From: Trichoplax sp. H2
Taxonomy: Eukaryota > Placozoa > Uniplacotomia > Trichoplacea
Assembly: GCA_003344405.1 (NCBI GenBank)
Contig: NOWV01000225.1
Location: 45,997 to 109,996 of the forward strand
DNA length: 64,000 nt
Direction of reading: 5' to 3'
A model generated the notes under the pieces. It did no database searches. It was not told the DNA's origin and worked only from the letters and a program-made list of their open reading frames with translations. Position 1 is the first letter of the stretch, and every line of letters begins with the position of its first letter. Below are positions 1-12,100 of the stretch, one piece after another. The translations under genes and the position numbers were made by a program.

Positions 1-894
1 ATACCTGACATCCTTTCATTAACACTAATCCTAATATCTAATATCATAGAATTAAATTTTAAATTATTAATAACTAAAGTATGAGAACTAAATGCTATCA
101 ATAAAATGAACAATTCACGGTGATCCAAAATTAAGAATACTAGGGAGTTACGTTCATTGAAAAGATAGGTAGATTGAGAATTGAAAAGCATAAATAATTG
201 CCAATATTAGAACGCTTAAGCAACCTAACTTAATTACTGGAGTTATAAAAATGCTAACGTCCATTTTTGGTTATAATGAAAGAAAGAGACAAGGCGTAAT
301 TTTTTATTCTGTGTGTCTATAATGTACTAATTTACTTCAAGTATTAAGGCTATAAATCATTAAATCTTTTATCTACAGAGATCGTAGAAATTTTTGAATC
401 TGCATTTCTCTATGAAGTTAATTTTATTCGAGATTGAAGACTATCAACCTTTCCAATGTTAAGTCTTTGATTTACGGAGATCGTAAGTAAGGGGATATCC
501 TTACCTTTTCTTTTGTATTTAAAATACTAGCTAATCTATTTTAACTATTAAGGCCCCTTGATTTCGATATTAGTTTTTCAGTTACGAATTAGAAGATAAA
601 AAACGATCATTTTATATTCTAGCTGTCTAAATGATGGCTAATATATTTTAACTATTAGCGGTAAGTGTTTTCTAGAGTTATTCTTTGGTTACAAGGAAGG
701 GGCAAAGAATACATTGCATTTTCGACCTCTGTACTTTAACTGTCAGGTCTAAATGATTTTATTATCAGTCACTTTGCGCACTCAGATATGAAAAATATGC
801 AGAAAAATTATGTTTTCATCTTCTGTCGTTCTGAATGATAGAACTTAAAAAAAATCGATAATTAAGATAGAACAATTTTTTTCTAAATACTTAC
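1..894. other. AT-rich non-coding, no gene seen
   Basis: No reading frame here is long enough or protein-like enough to support a gene. The stretch lies downstream of the 3' splice donor of the minus-strand exon at 895-1171, so it is probably intron and may hide a short terminal exon that I cannot identify. Confidence 0.5.
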
Positions 895-1171
895 ATTTTG
901 TTGATCTGGATCGACATCTTCGACATACTTGCCAACAACACCTTTGGCCAGTAAATTTTCATACAATGGGTTGCTAAATTTCTTTTTCTTTTTACCTTGA
1001 TGAATGTCTTCTTCGCCAACCACATCTGGAGATGGCTCAAGATTGGCAATATGCTGGCCATTTGATTGACTTTGTGCGTGGGTCCATGTTAAATCTCTCT
1101 CATTATTTTGGGTTTGATCATCTGGATCATCATTGGGCCTCTCAAGCGGCGATGTCCTCCGCTGACGTCGC
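895..1171 (-). CDS. exon of unrecognised protein, probable cytoplasmic tail with NPLY motif
   Basis: An open frame on the minus strand runs from a good acceptor (T-rich tract then TAG just after 1171) to a clean GTAAGT donor just below 895. An in-frame ATG also exists at 1204-1206, so a start there cannot be excluded. The peptide opens with a basic run (RRRQRR), is polar and acidic in the middle, and then reads KKKKKFSNPLYENLL. A basic start after a splice site followed by an NPxY motif looks like the stop-transfer end and PTB-domain or endocytic signal of a single-pass membrane protein tail. I do not recognise the family. The transmembrane exon would lie at higher coordinates and was not found. 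Confidence 0.4.
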
Positions 1172-1206
1172 CTAAAAAAATGACCAATACGAATCCCACC
1201 TTTCAT

Positions 1207-4200
1207 AATCTAAAACCTACAAAATTATAACAGGAAGGATGTGATATAAATTTTTCACTTCATCAAGTATTGAAATTGATGAACAAATTGATTTCAATCG
1301 CATAAACGATGATAATTTACGATCAAGAATAAGCGTAGAATGAAACGAAAATTCGACACTTTCAGATTAATTCACTTCGACTGTACACTACAGTGTACAC
1401 TGTATAGTAGCGATAGTGTCGATTAGGTAAGTATTGCTTCATCAAATATCTTTAAATTAGTTCTAATATATCGATGAGCCGGTTGTCAAGTATTGGTAAT
1501 CAATTGCCTTATTACTCTGACTGTTATTCTCATTTTATCAATAGATGACAATAACTTGCCATATGCTACCATAAGGATTAAAATAGAACGGTAAGATATT
1601 TTGATATAGTTTAGCTTTTTCAATTCGTATTAGTTGAAGATTAGAATTGTATTATCATATAGAGTAGAATGAAAGCATCAAGTTGATTTGATTAATTCTT
1701 ATTTACCTATCGACAATTTAAATCAGTATCAAATAGCTCATCCTTTTCATCTGGTCCATGTCAGTTTTGGTGCCTCCTTCAACAGCTAGAGAGAAAAAAT
1801 GGCGTATTATGAAGTAAGATCACCATCTGGGTGTAGTTTTTCTGATCCATTTCACCTATTAAACTTGCCAATTTTATGATCGACTTTTATTATTGCCGTA
1901 AACTATTTTGTATTCTGCGTAGAACGATCAAAATCATTTCTCATTTACTCATCATGATTACTCTAAAGCTAACCACTTGTTGATACAATTAAATTATCAC
2001 TGGCCCCTATTGTAGAGATAATTAGAGATCATATCGTCGAGAGAAAAATATCCAGGTGATCAAACGAAATACAAAAATAATTAATTCCCCTCGAGTCAAT
2101 CTAATCTACAATCATCATTTTTATCTTAATATGTTACTATAAAGGACTAAATAGTATATATATAGAAAGAGATAGAATCAGAAATTACTCCATCGATAAT
2201 ATCCAATTAGCTTTATTCTAAAATAGGAAGGGATCACTGTAGCGTTATATCCAAATGATGATGATATAATGGTAATAAGAAAAGAATAACTTAATGTTTG
2301 GTCACTTACATATTTTGCTTCTGATATAGAATAGAACTGGATTAAAACCGGCGATCAATCATAACAGTATGACTTATCATCCAATTGAAATGAGTTATAA
2401 TAGCCAACATGCATTAAAAGTAAAATTCAAGTAATTCTAATTTCACTTGAAATTATTAAATATCTTGAAAATACAATAATGGTAGGACTATCCTCGATCA
2501 GACAGTCTATAGACGATAAGAAAAAAAGGATCGACCGTATCTTAAATAGGTAAAGACCATTTATTAATATAGTCTACAGTATAGATTGCAACCAATTGTA
2601 TAAAGCGTAATGTGAATCACTATGGACTATACCCACTTGTATAAAATATATGCAAATAGACTCTATTCATTAGTATTAAAACTTACTGACTTTTTCAACC
2701 CACTACTGGTAGTCTATTATAGATACATATTTGGTTGCCTAACAGCCTACTTTATAAATAATACAATACATTAGCGGGTCATTAGCGACCGACTATAAAA
2801 ATAACTCAAATTAATTATATTCATATATTCACTATCATCAAAAGTTCTCGAGTCAGGAATGAAGTGAGGAGGGGGTATTACCTGTTGATTCACTGTATAT
2901 CTATTATAATGTATAATATGAATAAATACAAGCCATCGGTATTTCAATCGATTGATCTTTTCTGTATTAAACTATACTTCATAAGCATCAATTATTTGAT
3001 AGATAGAAAAATATATCTTGAAAAATAATTCAACATTACTGAAGCACCTAAAGAATACAATTCCATCTTACGTCAATGTTGAAGTGAATAGATCATATTG
3101 TTATGTAATTTATTCTTTCTTAACAGTAGCATCTTGATCAATACAATAAAATAATTCATCTTATTGGTCCTAGGATTACAGTTATTCTAAATTATTTCAA
3201 TCCGGTAGTAATCAACAACTTTTGTTCTATAGTCTGTATAGTCGATGAATTAGATGTATGGAGGAATATTACCATACTTTTAGATTTAAGAACAAAATTG
3301 ACATCTCCTTGCATCCTACCATAATATCCTTTCCAATCACTATTCATTATACAATTCATCAACTATGCATATTTTATAATTAACAATGTTGGACTATAAT
3401 AGTCGTTAAGCCTTGTTTCTTTTAAAGGTATTATTTATTTGATAGTGGTATCAATTAAGTAGTTATTATTGAATTGATAATGTTCTGATTACGAAAATTA
3501 TTATTTATTTTTACAAGTTCTCTAACTATGACATTTACTGTGGCACTTAGCATTAGCATTAGCCTTAAAGCATTTGTATCACTTAATAATACAAGATGCA
3601 TGGCATTTTGAAAATTGACTAGGCATTTCGCGAATTAACTGGATTTTGTACTTGAACGGTAGCAGTATCATTGGATCTTATAAATATCTAGACTATCAAG
3701 ATCGGAAGGGATAAGAAGTCAAACTGAGATTTTTGGGACCACGATTAATTAGATAGATACTATAATAGGATCATCTTCAACGGTCTAACCGTTGTTATTA
3801 GATGATTGATTAGACATGATACAACATAGTCTACAGTACACTCGATGGGGCTATCGTCACTGTGGTTATTTACAACGTTGTCTATATTTTAATTTACATG
3901 AGGTGTATACTATTCATTTATTCATTCTTGATGGTAAATAGTCATGGCCAAAAATTAAAATCAACCCTAGTCAACAATGATTTTGACCAGTTGCTTTATT
4001 ATGATAATAGCATGATATTGTTTTTCGTTTACTTTCGTATCAAAAGTTATTACCCTAGCCTTAAAAATAAGTAAGCTAAACAAATAGATAAAATAGTATG
4101 AGCATAATTTACTGTGCATTCAGTAAGCATTTTCAATCAAGTTTGGGCTTTCTATGTAAATCAAAACTGTAGCTGGATAAAGCAAAAAATTTTACGATTG

Positions 4201-5030
4201 AGACTATTTCTATCTCACGACATAGCGTAGTATACCCTTCTTGTCAAATTCTCGCCAACTTATTATCGCTATTACTCTAATCTTTGATTCGTTTATGATG
4301 TTACTTTTACTTGCTTTTGTTTGATGCATTTTAAGAAATTTTCTGACAGTATTTTCACATATGAATCAAAACTAATAATGATCTTAATAAATACAGTATA
4401 ATCTTCTCATTTGATATCGTTGTAATCGATGCTATAATCTCTGCATTTGCAAATTTAATTTTTACATCTACTTTATAGAGCATATAAGTGTATTTTTGGA
4501 GTCGATTTGATATTCTTGCAGAAATAAAAATTCTTTTGATTTACGTCTTGCAATTGTGTTTCGCATCAATTTTTTATGCTCTGTATATAACCTCTATTTC
4601 TATACCAGCTACAATTAATACCATGGTCTATTTAATTACCAATACAATAATTATAGAACTAATTGAATACAATATTGGAATATGCTTGTACATAAACAAA
4701 AATAGGATATTTCAATTCTGCTGATTTCCACTATCAATAATTATGTCACTAAAACTTTGAAGCATATTCACGCAAAATAAAATATGTAGATGAAGTTGAT
4801 CCATCATGAATTATAGCCTAAATAAGCTATGAATAAAGTATGAGGGTTGAAATATTATTACTGTCAATGAATAATTTAATTATCACGCTATTATAATATC
4901 GCAGAATTGTTGGATAACCGTGCTAACTAGCGCACAACAGATTCTAAAGCGTGTAAAATGTACCGGAAATGTACCGCAACTATACTCGTATGTGCAAATA
5001 CTATAATTATATATAGATACATATATATAA
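1207..5030. other. long AT-rich non-coding stretch
   Basis: About 3.8 kb with only short random frames, for example at 3862-4074 and 4488-4724. These have hydrophobic AT-driven composition and no recognisable domain or convincing splice sites. It may be intron of the gene whose exon lies at 895-1171, or intergenic. I see nothing else in it. Confidence 0.5.
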
Positions 5031-5600
5031 TGGAAGGAGCCTGTCAACCCTGTAATCGATCTGATGAAATGGCAAGAATTTATGAAAATCTTATTATGAT
5101 GGAATTAACGCACCATGCCGTACGAATCAACTGGAAGTATTTGTGCAATGAACCCTGACATACCGTATATGGATAATTATATACATATATACATATATAT
5201 GATCGAAGGAGCCTGTCAACCCTGTAATCGATCTGATGAAATGGCAAAAATTATGAAAGTCTTATTATGATGGAATTAACGCACCACCCTGTACGAATCA
5301 ACTAATTAGCTGGAAGTATTTGTGCAATGAGCCCTGACATACCGTATATGGATAATTATATATATATATATATAGGTAACATATACATATATATGATCGA
5401 AGGAGCCTGTCAACCCTGTAATCGATCTGATGAAATGGCAAAAATTATGAAACTCTTATTATGATGGAATTAACGCACCACCCTGTACGAATCAACTAAT
5501 CAACTGGAAGTATTTGTGCAATGAGCCCTGAAATACCGTATATGAATCAACTGGAAGTATTTGTGCTATGAGCCCCGACATTCCCTTGATGGATGTAATG
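5031..5600. repeat. three-copy tandem repeat, unit about 172-194 bp, with TA microsatellite spacer
   Basis: The block beginning GGAGCCTGTCAACCCTGTAA occurs near 5037, 5209 and 5403. Each copy continues through a shared GATGAAATGGCA element and ends in a TATA/TACA microsatellite that accounts for the change in spacing from 172 to 194 bp. A shortened fourth partial copy (the AATCAACTGGAAGTATTTGTG part) ends near 5580. Copies differ by only a few substitutions, so the array is recent. The 66-residue frame across the first copy is interrupted in the others and is probably not a gene. Confidence 0.9.
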
Positions 5601-5825
5601 CGCTTGACTATATCTTATTCTGTATGAGTTTACTCAACCACAATAAAGTTAGGCCTACCAACTTAAGATGAAATCTGCTTCTATTCCAAAATTAAAAAAG
5701 GTCCGTGTAAGCTAGTCTATAATAATAATGAATAGGCAAATTGGACGAGTTTTAACGAATTAAATCAAGATCTTCATGATAGTTTTGCTAACAACTGGCC
5801 GATATGTTTGGATAAGTGTATTGAA

Positions 5826-6135
5826 GATATACACTGTACAGTATATTACACAGTACAGGACAGTACTGTACAGTACAGTACAGTACTGTAGACCATCTGT
5901 ACAAGTTGCTGTTGATTTACGGTATGTACTGTACATTGTACAGTACTGTGTTCTGTAGCAAACGTGTCCACGTGGGTGTTGTTCACAATTGTGTCAGCGA
6001 AATGCTTTTCAATGGGAACCTTTCTACAGTACATAAGACTGTACTGGACCGTCGTGACCTGTGTGTGATACTACTGTACAGTACAGTATAATTTTGAATC
6101 CGGTACAGTACTGTACAGTATGCTAACGACAGTAG
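5826..6135. repeat. TACWG pentamer tract cluster
   Basis: Dense runs of TACAG and TACTG units in one 5-bp register (for example 5863-5888) are separated by short unique DNA. TACAG and TACTG are each other's reverse complement in this register, so the tract is strand-symmetric and full of GTAC-centred palindromes. Short frames predicted across it on both strands are composition artefacts. Confidence 0.85.
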
Positions 6136-6406
6136 ACTGTACACTGTAGGGACCTGATGTTAACCAGTTGCTAGAACTAGAAGAGAGTCTACTTTTTCTA
6201 CTTAGAGAGTATGGTCTGTTTTACATCTCATTTCTTAAGAAATGCAAAAGTTCATCAGATATCGGAGCTGATGAAAGCGGCCAGGTTCGTTTTTACACTT
6301 TATGCCGTACTGTAGTCATGAACTGGTCGATTTTACAATCCTGTGAACATGATTATTCGAGTTACAGGACTGGAGTCCCTAGCATGCTTTTGTTTACAGT
6401 ACTTCC

Positions 6407-6840
6407 TTTCAGGCGTACTGTACGGTACAGTCGATAGTACAGTATGGCGTGGTACTGTACACTGTACAGTATGTGGCAGTCATTGGTAGATCTCAGATCG
6501 GTGCAGATCGATTTGGTCCGGTTCGGTTCAATACCTTTATGATCTATATACAGTACAGTACAGTACTCATTGGGCAATGGCCACGTTTTTACGATCCTGT
6601 TACTGTGTACTGTACAACATAACATTACTGTATTGTGTTCCGTGCAAGTGATACGGTAGATTGTACAGTATAGCACATTATAATGAACACTGTACATCAC
6701 TGTACTGTATGCTACAGTGTACAGTTACAACTCTACAGTGTACAGTACAAAATGGATGGTGAAAATGCGCACGACGCGCGTGGATTACTGTACTGTACAT
6801 ACAGTACTGTAATGTACTGCACCATACAGTACACAAACAG
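6407..6840. repeat. TACWG pentamer tracts upstream of RPL36A
   Basis: Repeated GTAC-centred palindromes occur at about 6417-6470, 6548-6566, 6607-6636 and 6690-6835, immediately upstream of the RPL36A start at 6902. Between them is unremarkable single-copy sequence. The cluster ends about 60 bp before the RPL36A start codon, so part of it may lie in the promoter. Confidence 0.8.
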
Positions 6841-6867
6841 TTTAAATTCTTACCCAACAGCCAAACT

Positions 6868-6901
6868 GGTTCTTTTCGTTCCGTGCCATTTCACTTTCAA
6901 C
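6868..6901 (+). promoter_or_regulatory. pyrimidine-rich RPL36A leader, possible TOP element
   Basis: The sequence just before the RPL36A ATG contains GTTCTTTTCGTTCC. Ribosomal-protein mRNAs in animals usually begin with a 5'-terminal oligopyrimidine tract, and this is the obvious candidate. The transcription start is inferred only, and no TATA box is evident. Confidence 0.3.
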
Positions 6902-8657
6902 ATGGTGAGTAAGATCAATGTAGTTCATCCATAGGCTATTGCTGCCATCGGTTACTTCTGTTGAACATTTTTATCATAAATGACTCTTATCACGGTTATT
7001 TTAACTTCCTATCGCTATTTGAAACCAATAAACTTGCTACTGAAGAACGAATTTGCCACGGACAGGCATCCGTTCACTTTGTCGTTGTGATCGTTAAAAT
7101 GCTGACTTTTGCACCTTTGCCTTTGAATAGGTTAACGTACCCAAGGTTCGTAGGACTTATTGTAAAAAAGCCAAAAGGCATACCATCCATAAAGTTACCC
7201 AATATAAAGCTGGAAAAGCTTCTGTTCATCCACAAGGTTAGTTGATATCAACACAAATTGGCAATGTCTGTACAATGGGAAAGTAGGTAATTGATTCGAT
7301 CGATGATCGCTTGAAATCAATACAGTACTGCACCAACAAACTCAGAATAGCTTAGGTTGCTATACAGTCCTTGTGGAAGAATTTTGTAATTTGCAAAGAT
7401 TTCTTTTCGCACGACTGTCGTGATAGGAACCTAGTGATCTTGATATATTGACAATGACATACATAGTACAACAATTTCTAAGTTTTGTGGATATGATTAT
7501 GATTAGCTTGATCGTTTTTATGAATACAGTAGATAGATACTCAATACTAGTGATATCCCACACCAGTACCCTAGGCAACAACCTATAGAATGATACTATA
7601 CTTTTTGCTGGTGGGGCTTATAATTCAGTTTTCCTTGTACTTTTTAAATTGAGCAATAGAATTTTGTACTTTTATTCAAATTTTAAACTGAACGGGACAC
7701 AACATCGAGACTATGTACTATGATGAAAACTTTACCAGTTCTGCTACTGAATTATGCAGAGATGATAAACTTGAATTCTGATATTATTGGTGTGTGCAAA
7801 TTAGCACACGTGCATAAGCACAAGTGTCCCTAATATAAAAATTGATTTAAAGATGCATTCTCCATGATGAATACTAGTATAAGCCTCTGGATGTGTTAAA
7901 TTGTCTTCACCAATGCACATTACCAGCATCTCCTGTTGTATCTTGGATAACACTTTGTTACTATCAAATCTTGAACAAATACTTAGGGAAACGTCGGTAT
8001 GATCGAAAACAAAGAGGTTATGGAGGCCAAACGAAGCCTATCTTTCACAAAAAGGTACCAAGTTGTTGTGTTAAACCAAAGTGAATTTAATCTCATACAA
8101 AAATCCCTTATATTCAGTTTCATTAAATACAATGCGATGTGAATTTCGTATTGATACCTAACGTATGATATCAAATAACATTCGGATTCCTATCTGTTCA
8201 TTAGGCAAAAACCACGAAAAAGATTGTTTTACGGTTAGAATGTACAGAAACTAAGGCGCGTAAGATGATGGCATTGAAACGATGCAAACATTTCGAACTT
8301 GGTGGTGATAAGAAGAGAAAGGTACTGTATATGTATTATTTTTTGACTTGTAACAAATACAGCGAAGTGCATTTCAATTAGATACGCCTATATTGACTAG
8401 GCGTTTGCTAGTCGAGATAACAGAATCGTTTATTGCCAATGCCATAGAATAAATGTTGAATGATTTATTGATTGTACATTACGTATCTCGGTAATAACAC
8501 TGAAACAGTATATTTTTCAAAACGATGCAAGTTATTATATATATATATACAGTTTAGTAAGCATTTGATTCAACTCGCTAATATAATATATATTGCCTTA
8601 ATAGGTAATCTTATTATCATTACTTTCTTATTACAGGGACAAATGATCCAGTTTTAA
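6902..8657 (+). CDS. RPL36A: 60S ribosomal protein L36A/L44 (eL42)
   Basis: Five exons join in phase: 6902-6904 (ATG only), 7131-7236, 7987-8054, 8205-8321 and 8637-8657, giving 104 residues plus stop. The protein shows the family landmarks VNVPK at the N-terminus, [20 protein letters not shown] in the middle, [15 protein letters not shown] and the terminal GQMIQF. It is a core protein of the large subunit near the tRNA E site and acts in the cytosolic ribosome. A first exon consisting of only the ATG is typical of this gene in animals. The family normally has a four-cysteine zinc ribbon. Here Cys12 (codon at 7161) and Cys72 (8241) remain, but the second cysteine of each pair is replaced, by Ala15 (7170) and Thr75 (8250). 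A longer open frame at 6961-7245 overlaps exon 2 in another frame and is not real. Confidence 0.96.
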
Positions 8658-8716
8658 TTACCAACTGTACTGTACCTCGTATGGTTACGTCTTGTAATAA
8701 TCATTTGTACTTTCAA

Positions 8717-8726
8717 AATAAATAAA
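8717..8726 (+). terminator. overlapping poly(A) signals of RPL36A
   Basis: Two overlapping AATAAA hexamers sit about 60-70 bp after the RPL36A stop codon, the expected place for 3'-end processing. CEP120 converges from the other strand and ends at 9144. Confidence 0.6.
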
Positions 8727-9143
8727 ACGAAATTGTTTTAAATCTAGGCTATTGAGCTACTACATGGATCTAGGTTTCGGTATTAGTGTAGTGTGTCTAC
8801 TATATGCTCGTATAAATTATGTTATGACAACTATTCGCTGCCACATGTGCGTTTATACAGTAGATGTATAAGAACAAAACAGTGGATCTTGGCTTGTTAA
8901 ATTAAATCAATGATGGACCTTAGTATAGCTAAAAAGACAAATTTGATTTCAACACTGTAGAATAAAACTGCATATGAGAAAGAATGAGCTGCACCAGTAG
9001 CAGTTTTTAAAAATTAACGGTTTCGTCATATTTTAAATACATTACACTTTTAAAATTTGCCACAGGTGTATTTGCACCTGTACAACACAAAACGATATAA
9101 ACTACTACAACGACAGTATTTCTTGCCACAACCAGCAGTGTCA

Positions 9144-12100
9144 TCACGCCTGACGGGCTAGAGTATCTCTGATATTCTTATCTAGCTCACGGATTATTTT
9201 ATCGTCTACTGTATATGCCCCAGCGCTCATTAAAGTATCTCGTTCTTCAATTAGTCTGGCAATCTGCTGTTCTAATTCTTCCTGGTTGACTTCAGCGGCG
9301 ATAGCTTGTTTCTTTTGTTTTTCCTTTAATTCAGTTGATAATTCCTGGGTCTTGTGGCCTGTCTGCCGAATTGATGTAGCCAGGCTGCAAGTATTGAAAT
9401 AGATCATCATTTACAGATAAATACAATATTCTCTGAGGTCTTGAATCAGTACGCTGAAGCAAGGTTGGTTACAGACCAAAAATTAGCAGTAATATCTAAA
9501 TTTAGAATCCATTGCTCTACAGCAGAACGGATTCAATCTACTATTTCACCCATCAATACGAGTTGATACTATTGTGTTGATAAGTTTAGTTACCTTTTAA
9601 TCTCCTCTTTTAATGTTTCCAACTCATTTTTATCATTTTTCATTACTCCCTTTTCTTCTTGCGCTAAATAGCGCAATCGTAAATGTTCTAACTCTCTGGC
9701 TTGTTTCTGCAGTCTAGTCTTTTCATTTACACGTTCACGTTCTCTCAACCGCGCTAATTCTTTCAATGCTTCACTCCATTGTTCTTTGTAATGTTGCTTC
9801 GATTTTATAGTAGCATCCAGCTTTCGTTGTAGCTCAACCTAAGCAATCGTAACAAAATAGTAACTCGTTAGGATTATATTCTAAGAATAATGGACTTTAA
9901 CGATAGAAAAAATGACAAATTATCCAATAAATTTCAAACCTTTTCCAATGTTAACATGTTAATATCAGCTCTGAGCTGTGCCTCAGGTTTACTATTTTGT
10001 TGATTCTTATACTTATCAAAATCTGATTCCCTTTCTCTATATCTATTCTCAGCTTCTTTCAACTGCAAAATTCCGGGAGAGGATAAATAAATTTGTTATG
10101 ACTGGATTCATTTCCGAATAAAAAATCTCAGTAGGATTAATAGCAAATAAAATAAACAAGAGCTACTAACATCGGCGAATAACTTTTGTTTTTGCTCTTC
10201 TAAATCAAGAACCTTAGCCCTAAAAGGATAGAATTAAAATTGATTACTAATTTATCATAGATGGCATTACAAATGCTGATCAATGTAATGTATACCTTTC
10301 CAATGTAACTCGATGTTCACAATCTTCTTGGAATCTTCTAGATGCTTCGTTCATTTCATTCAGTTTTAACTGTAATTCCCTTTGGATTTCATCCCGTAAA
10401 CGACTCAGTTCATTCTCTCCTAAGGTTAGCTGTCTCTCACGTTTTTCTAAGTCAGCAATAGAGGTCTTAAGTTTATCCGTCAACTTGGTATATTCATCAA
10501 CCTGAGAGGTAAAGAATAAACGCAGATTTACTAACAATTGCTATTATAAAAATCTATAAAGAATCCACTTCGAAATTCACCTTCTTTCTAACTAGAATCT
10601 CTCGTTCACTGTCTCTCTGTTTCCACTCTTGGGCCATCAGTCTCATGTATTCCTCTTCCTTCTTTTTTAACTGTGTGAAACAGGATAAGCATATTTGGCA
10701 ATTCTGTTTTTAATTGGATAGCAAAATTTATTGTTAGTAACCTCAGCGAGAAATAAGTCCTTTTGTTTTTCTTTCCAAATTTCCAGTTCTAACGCTGCCT
10801 GGTATTGTGGCGTTTCACGGTAGTGCTTTTCAAATTGATCAACATCAGAATGATTGTACGTATCAGTTTGGTTATGGGCGTTTGCTGCAATTGAAGGTAC
10901 ATCGGATGACTAAACAAAAAGGATGAATGTCAGCAATGATACAATAGCATATAAGAGCTAATAAGAAATGAATGCAAATAAACTTACACGTGATGCAGTC
11001 GTATCAGGTTTTAAAACTTCGCCTAAATCGTCCAGTTCTAGTATGATATCTAAATTACCAATTCTTTTCGATCTAGGAGTAGGTCAATCATGTAACATAA
11101 CACATAAATGTCGAATTGCTACTATTCTAAACTCAAGAAATCATGAATCTGTAAACGACACGAAATTTACGAAATTGGGATCTAGCATGATCTAATAGAG
11201 ATAATAACTTACTCTGATGAGGAAGTGATGTGCGTTGTCCGCTTAACACTTTGCTTATAACCTACGGACCCAGTGCTAAGCTGTGAATACAGATTATGTA
11301 CATAAACAGGTAAAACCCATGTTAACAACCTTCTCGAAATACTGACAAATGAATGAATCCAAAATCAATGAAACGACTAACGGAAACAAGATCTTACAGA
11401 AATCTTTTGCTTATCACATTGTAATACTTCAGCTAGTGAAATTTGAGCTAGACCCATCAATACATCATTGCTGACTTTATCACGATGCCACACTTCAACC
11501 ATTAAGGGCGTACTAAATTATTAAAAATGTTTAATTACTTATCATACCGACGATGATTTTTATATTTACAAAAATAATATCCACTATCATCTGACTGAAC
11601 AAAACTTACTTGGTTGTAGTATCGCGCAACATTTTAGGCGTACAAGCGAAATTAAAGGTGCAATGAGAGTTAGGAAGTCTAGCTTCCATATTACGAGTGA
11701 TTTCAATCGGTGGAGCTGTAATAATCGGAGAGCTACTCCCAAAATATGGATACGTATATCTATCAAAACAAAAGCAATCATTAATATATATCATAAATAC
11801 AGTACAGTATGTCATAATTCTAACAATGTGCTTATACCTCAAAAAGCAGTTACAATAAAAGCCGACATTTAAGTTTCGAATTGTTCTAAGGTCGATTGTA
11901 AATCGATAATGATGTTGCCCTTGCTCTATTCTGGCAGCTATTGCTTGATATTGATTAGAACCAGTGAGTACAGACGTTGTCGCCTTTGCATTATTTTCAT
12001 CTAGATATTGATTAACGGCTGTTGATACTGGCTCTGCAGGTTTTCCTATTTCCTACATGATATTTTTTAAAGTAGATAATTGATTTTTTTAATCAAATTC

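Noticed and set aside
5340-5400. TA-rich run as a possible replication origin or TATA promoter
   Set aside because: It is the variable microsatellite spacer of the tandem repeat and has no adjoining gene.
6961-7245. 94-codon plus-strand frame overlapping RPL36A
   Set aside because: It reads exon 2 of RPL36A in the wrong frame. The correct frame gives VNVPK and the ribosomal protein sequence.
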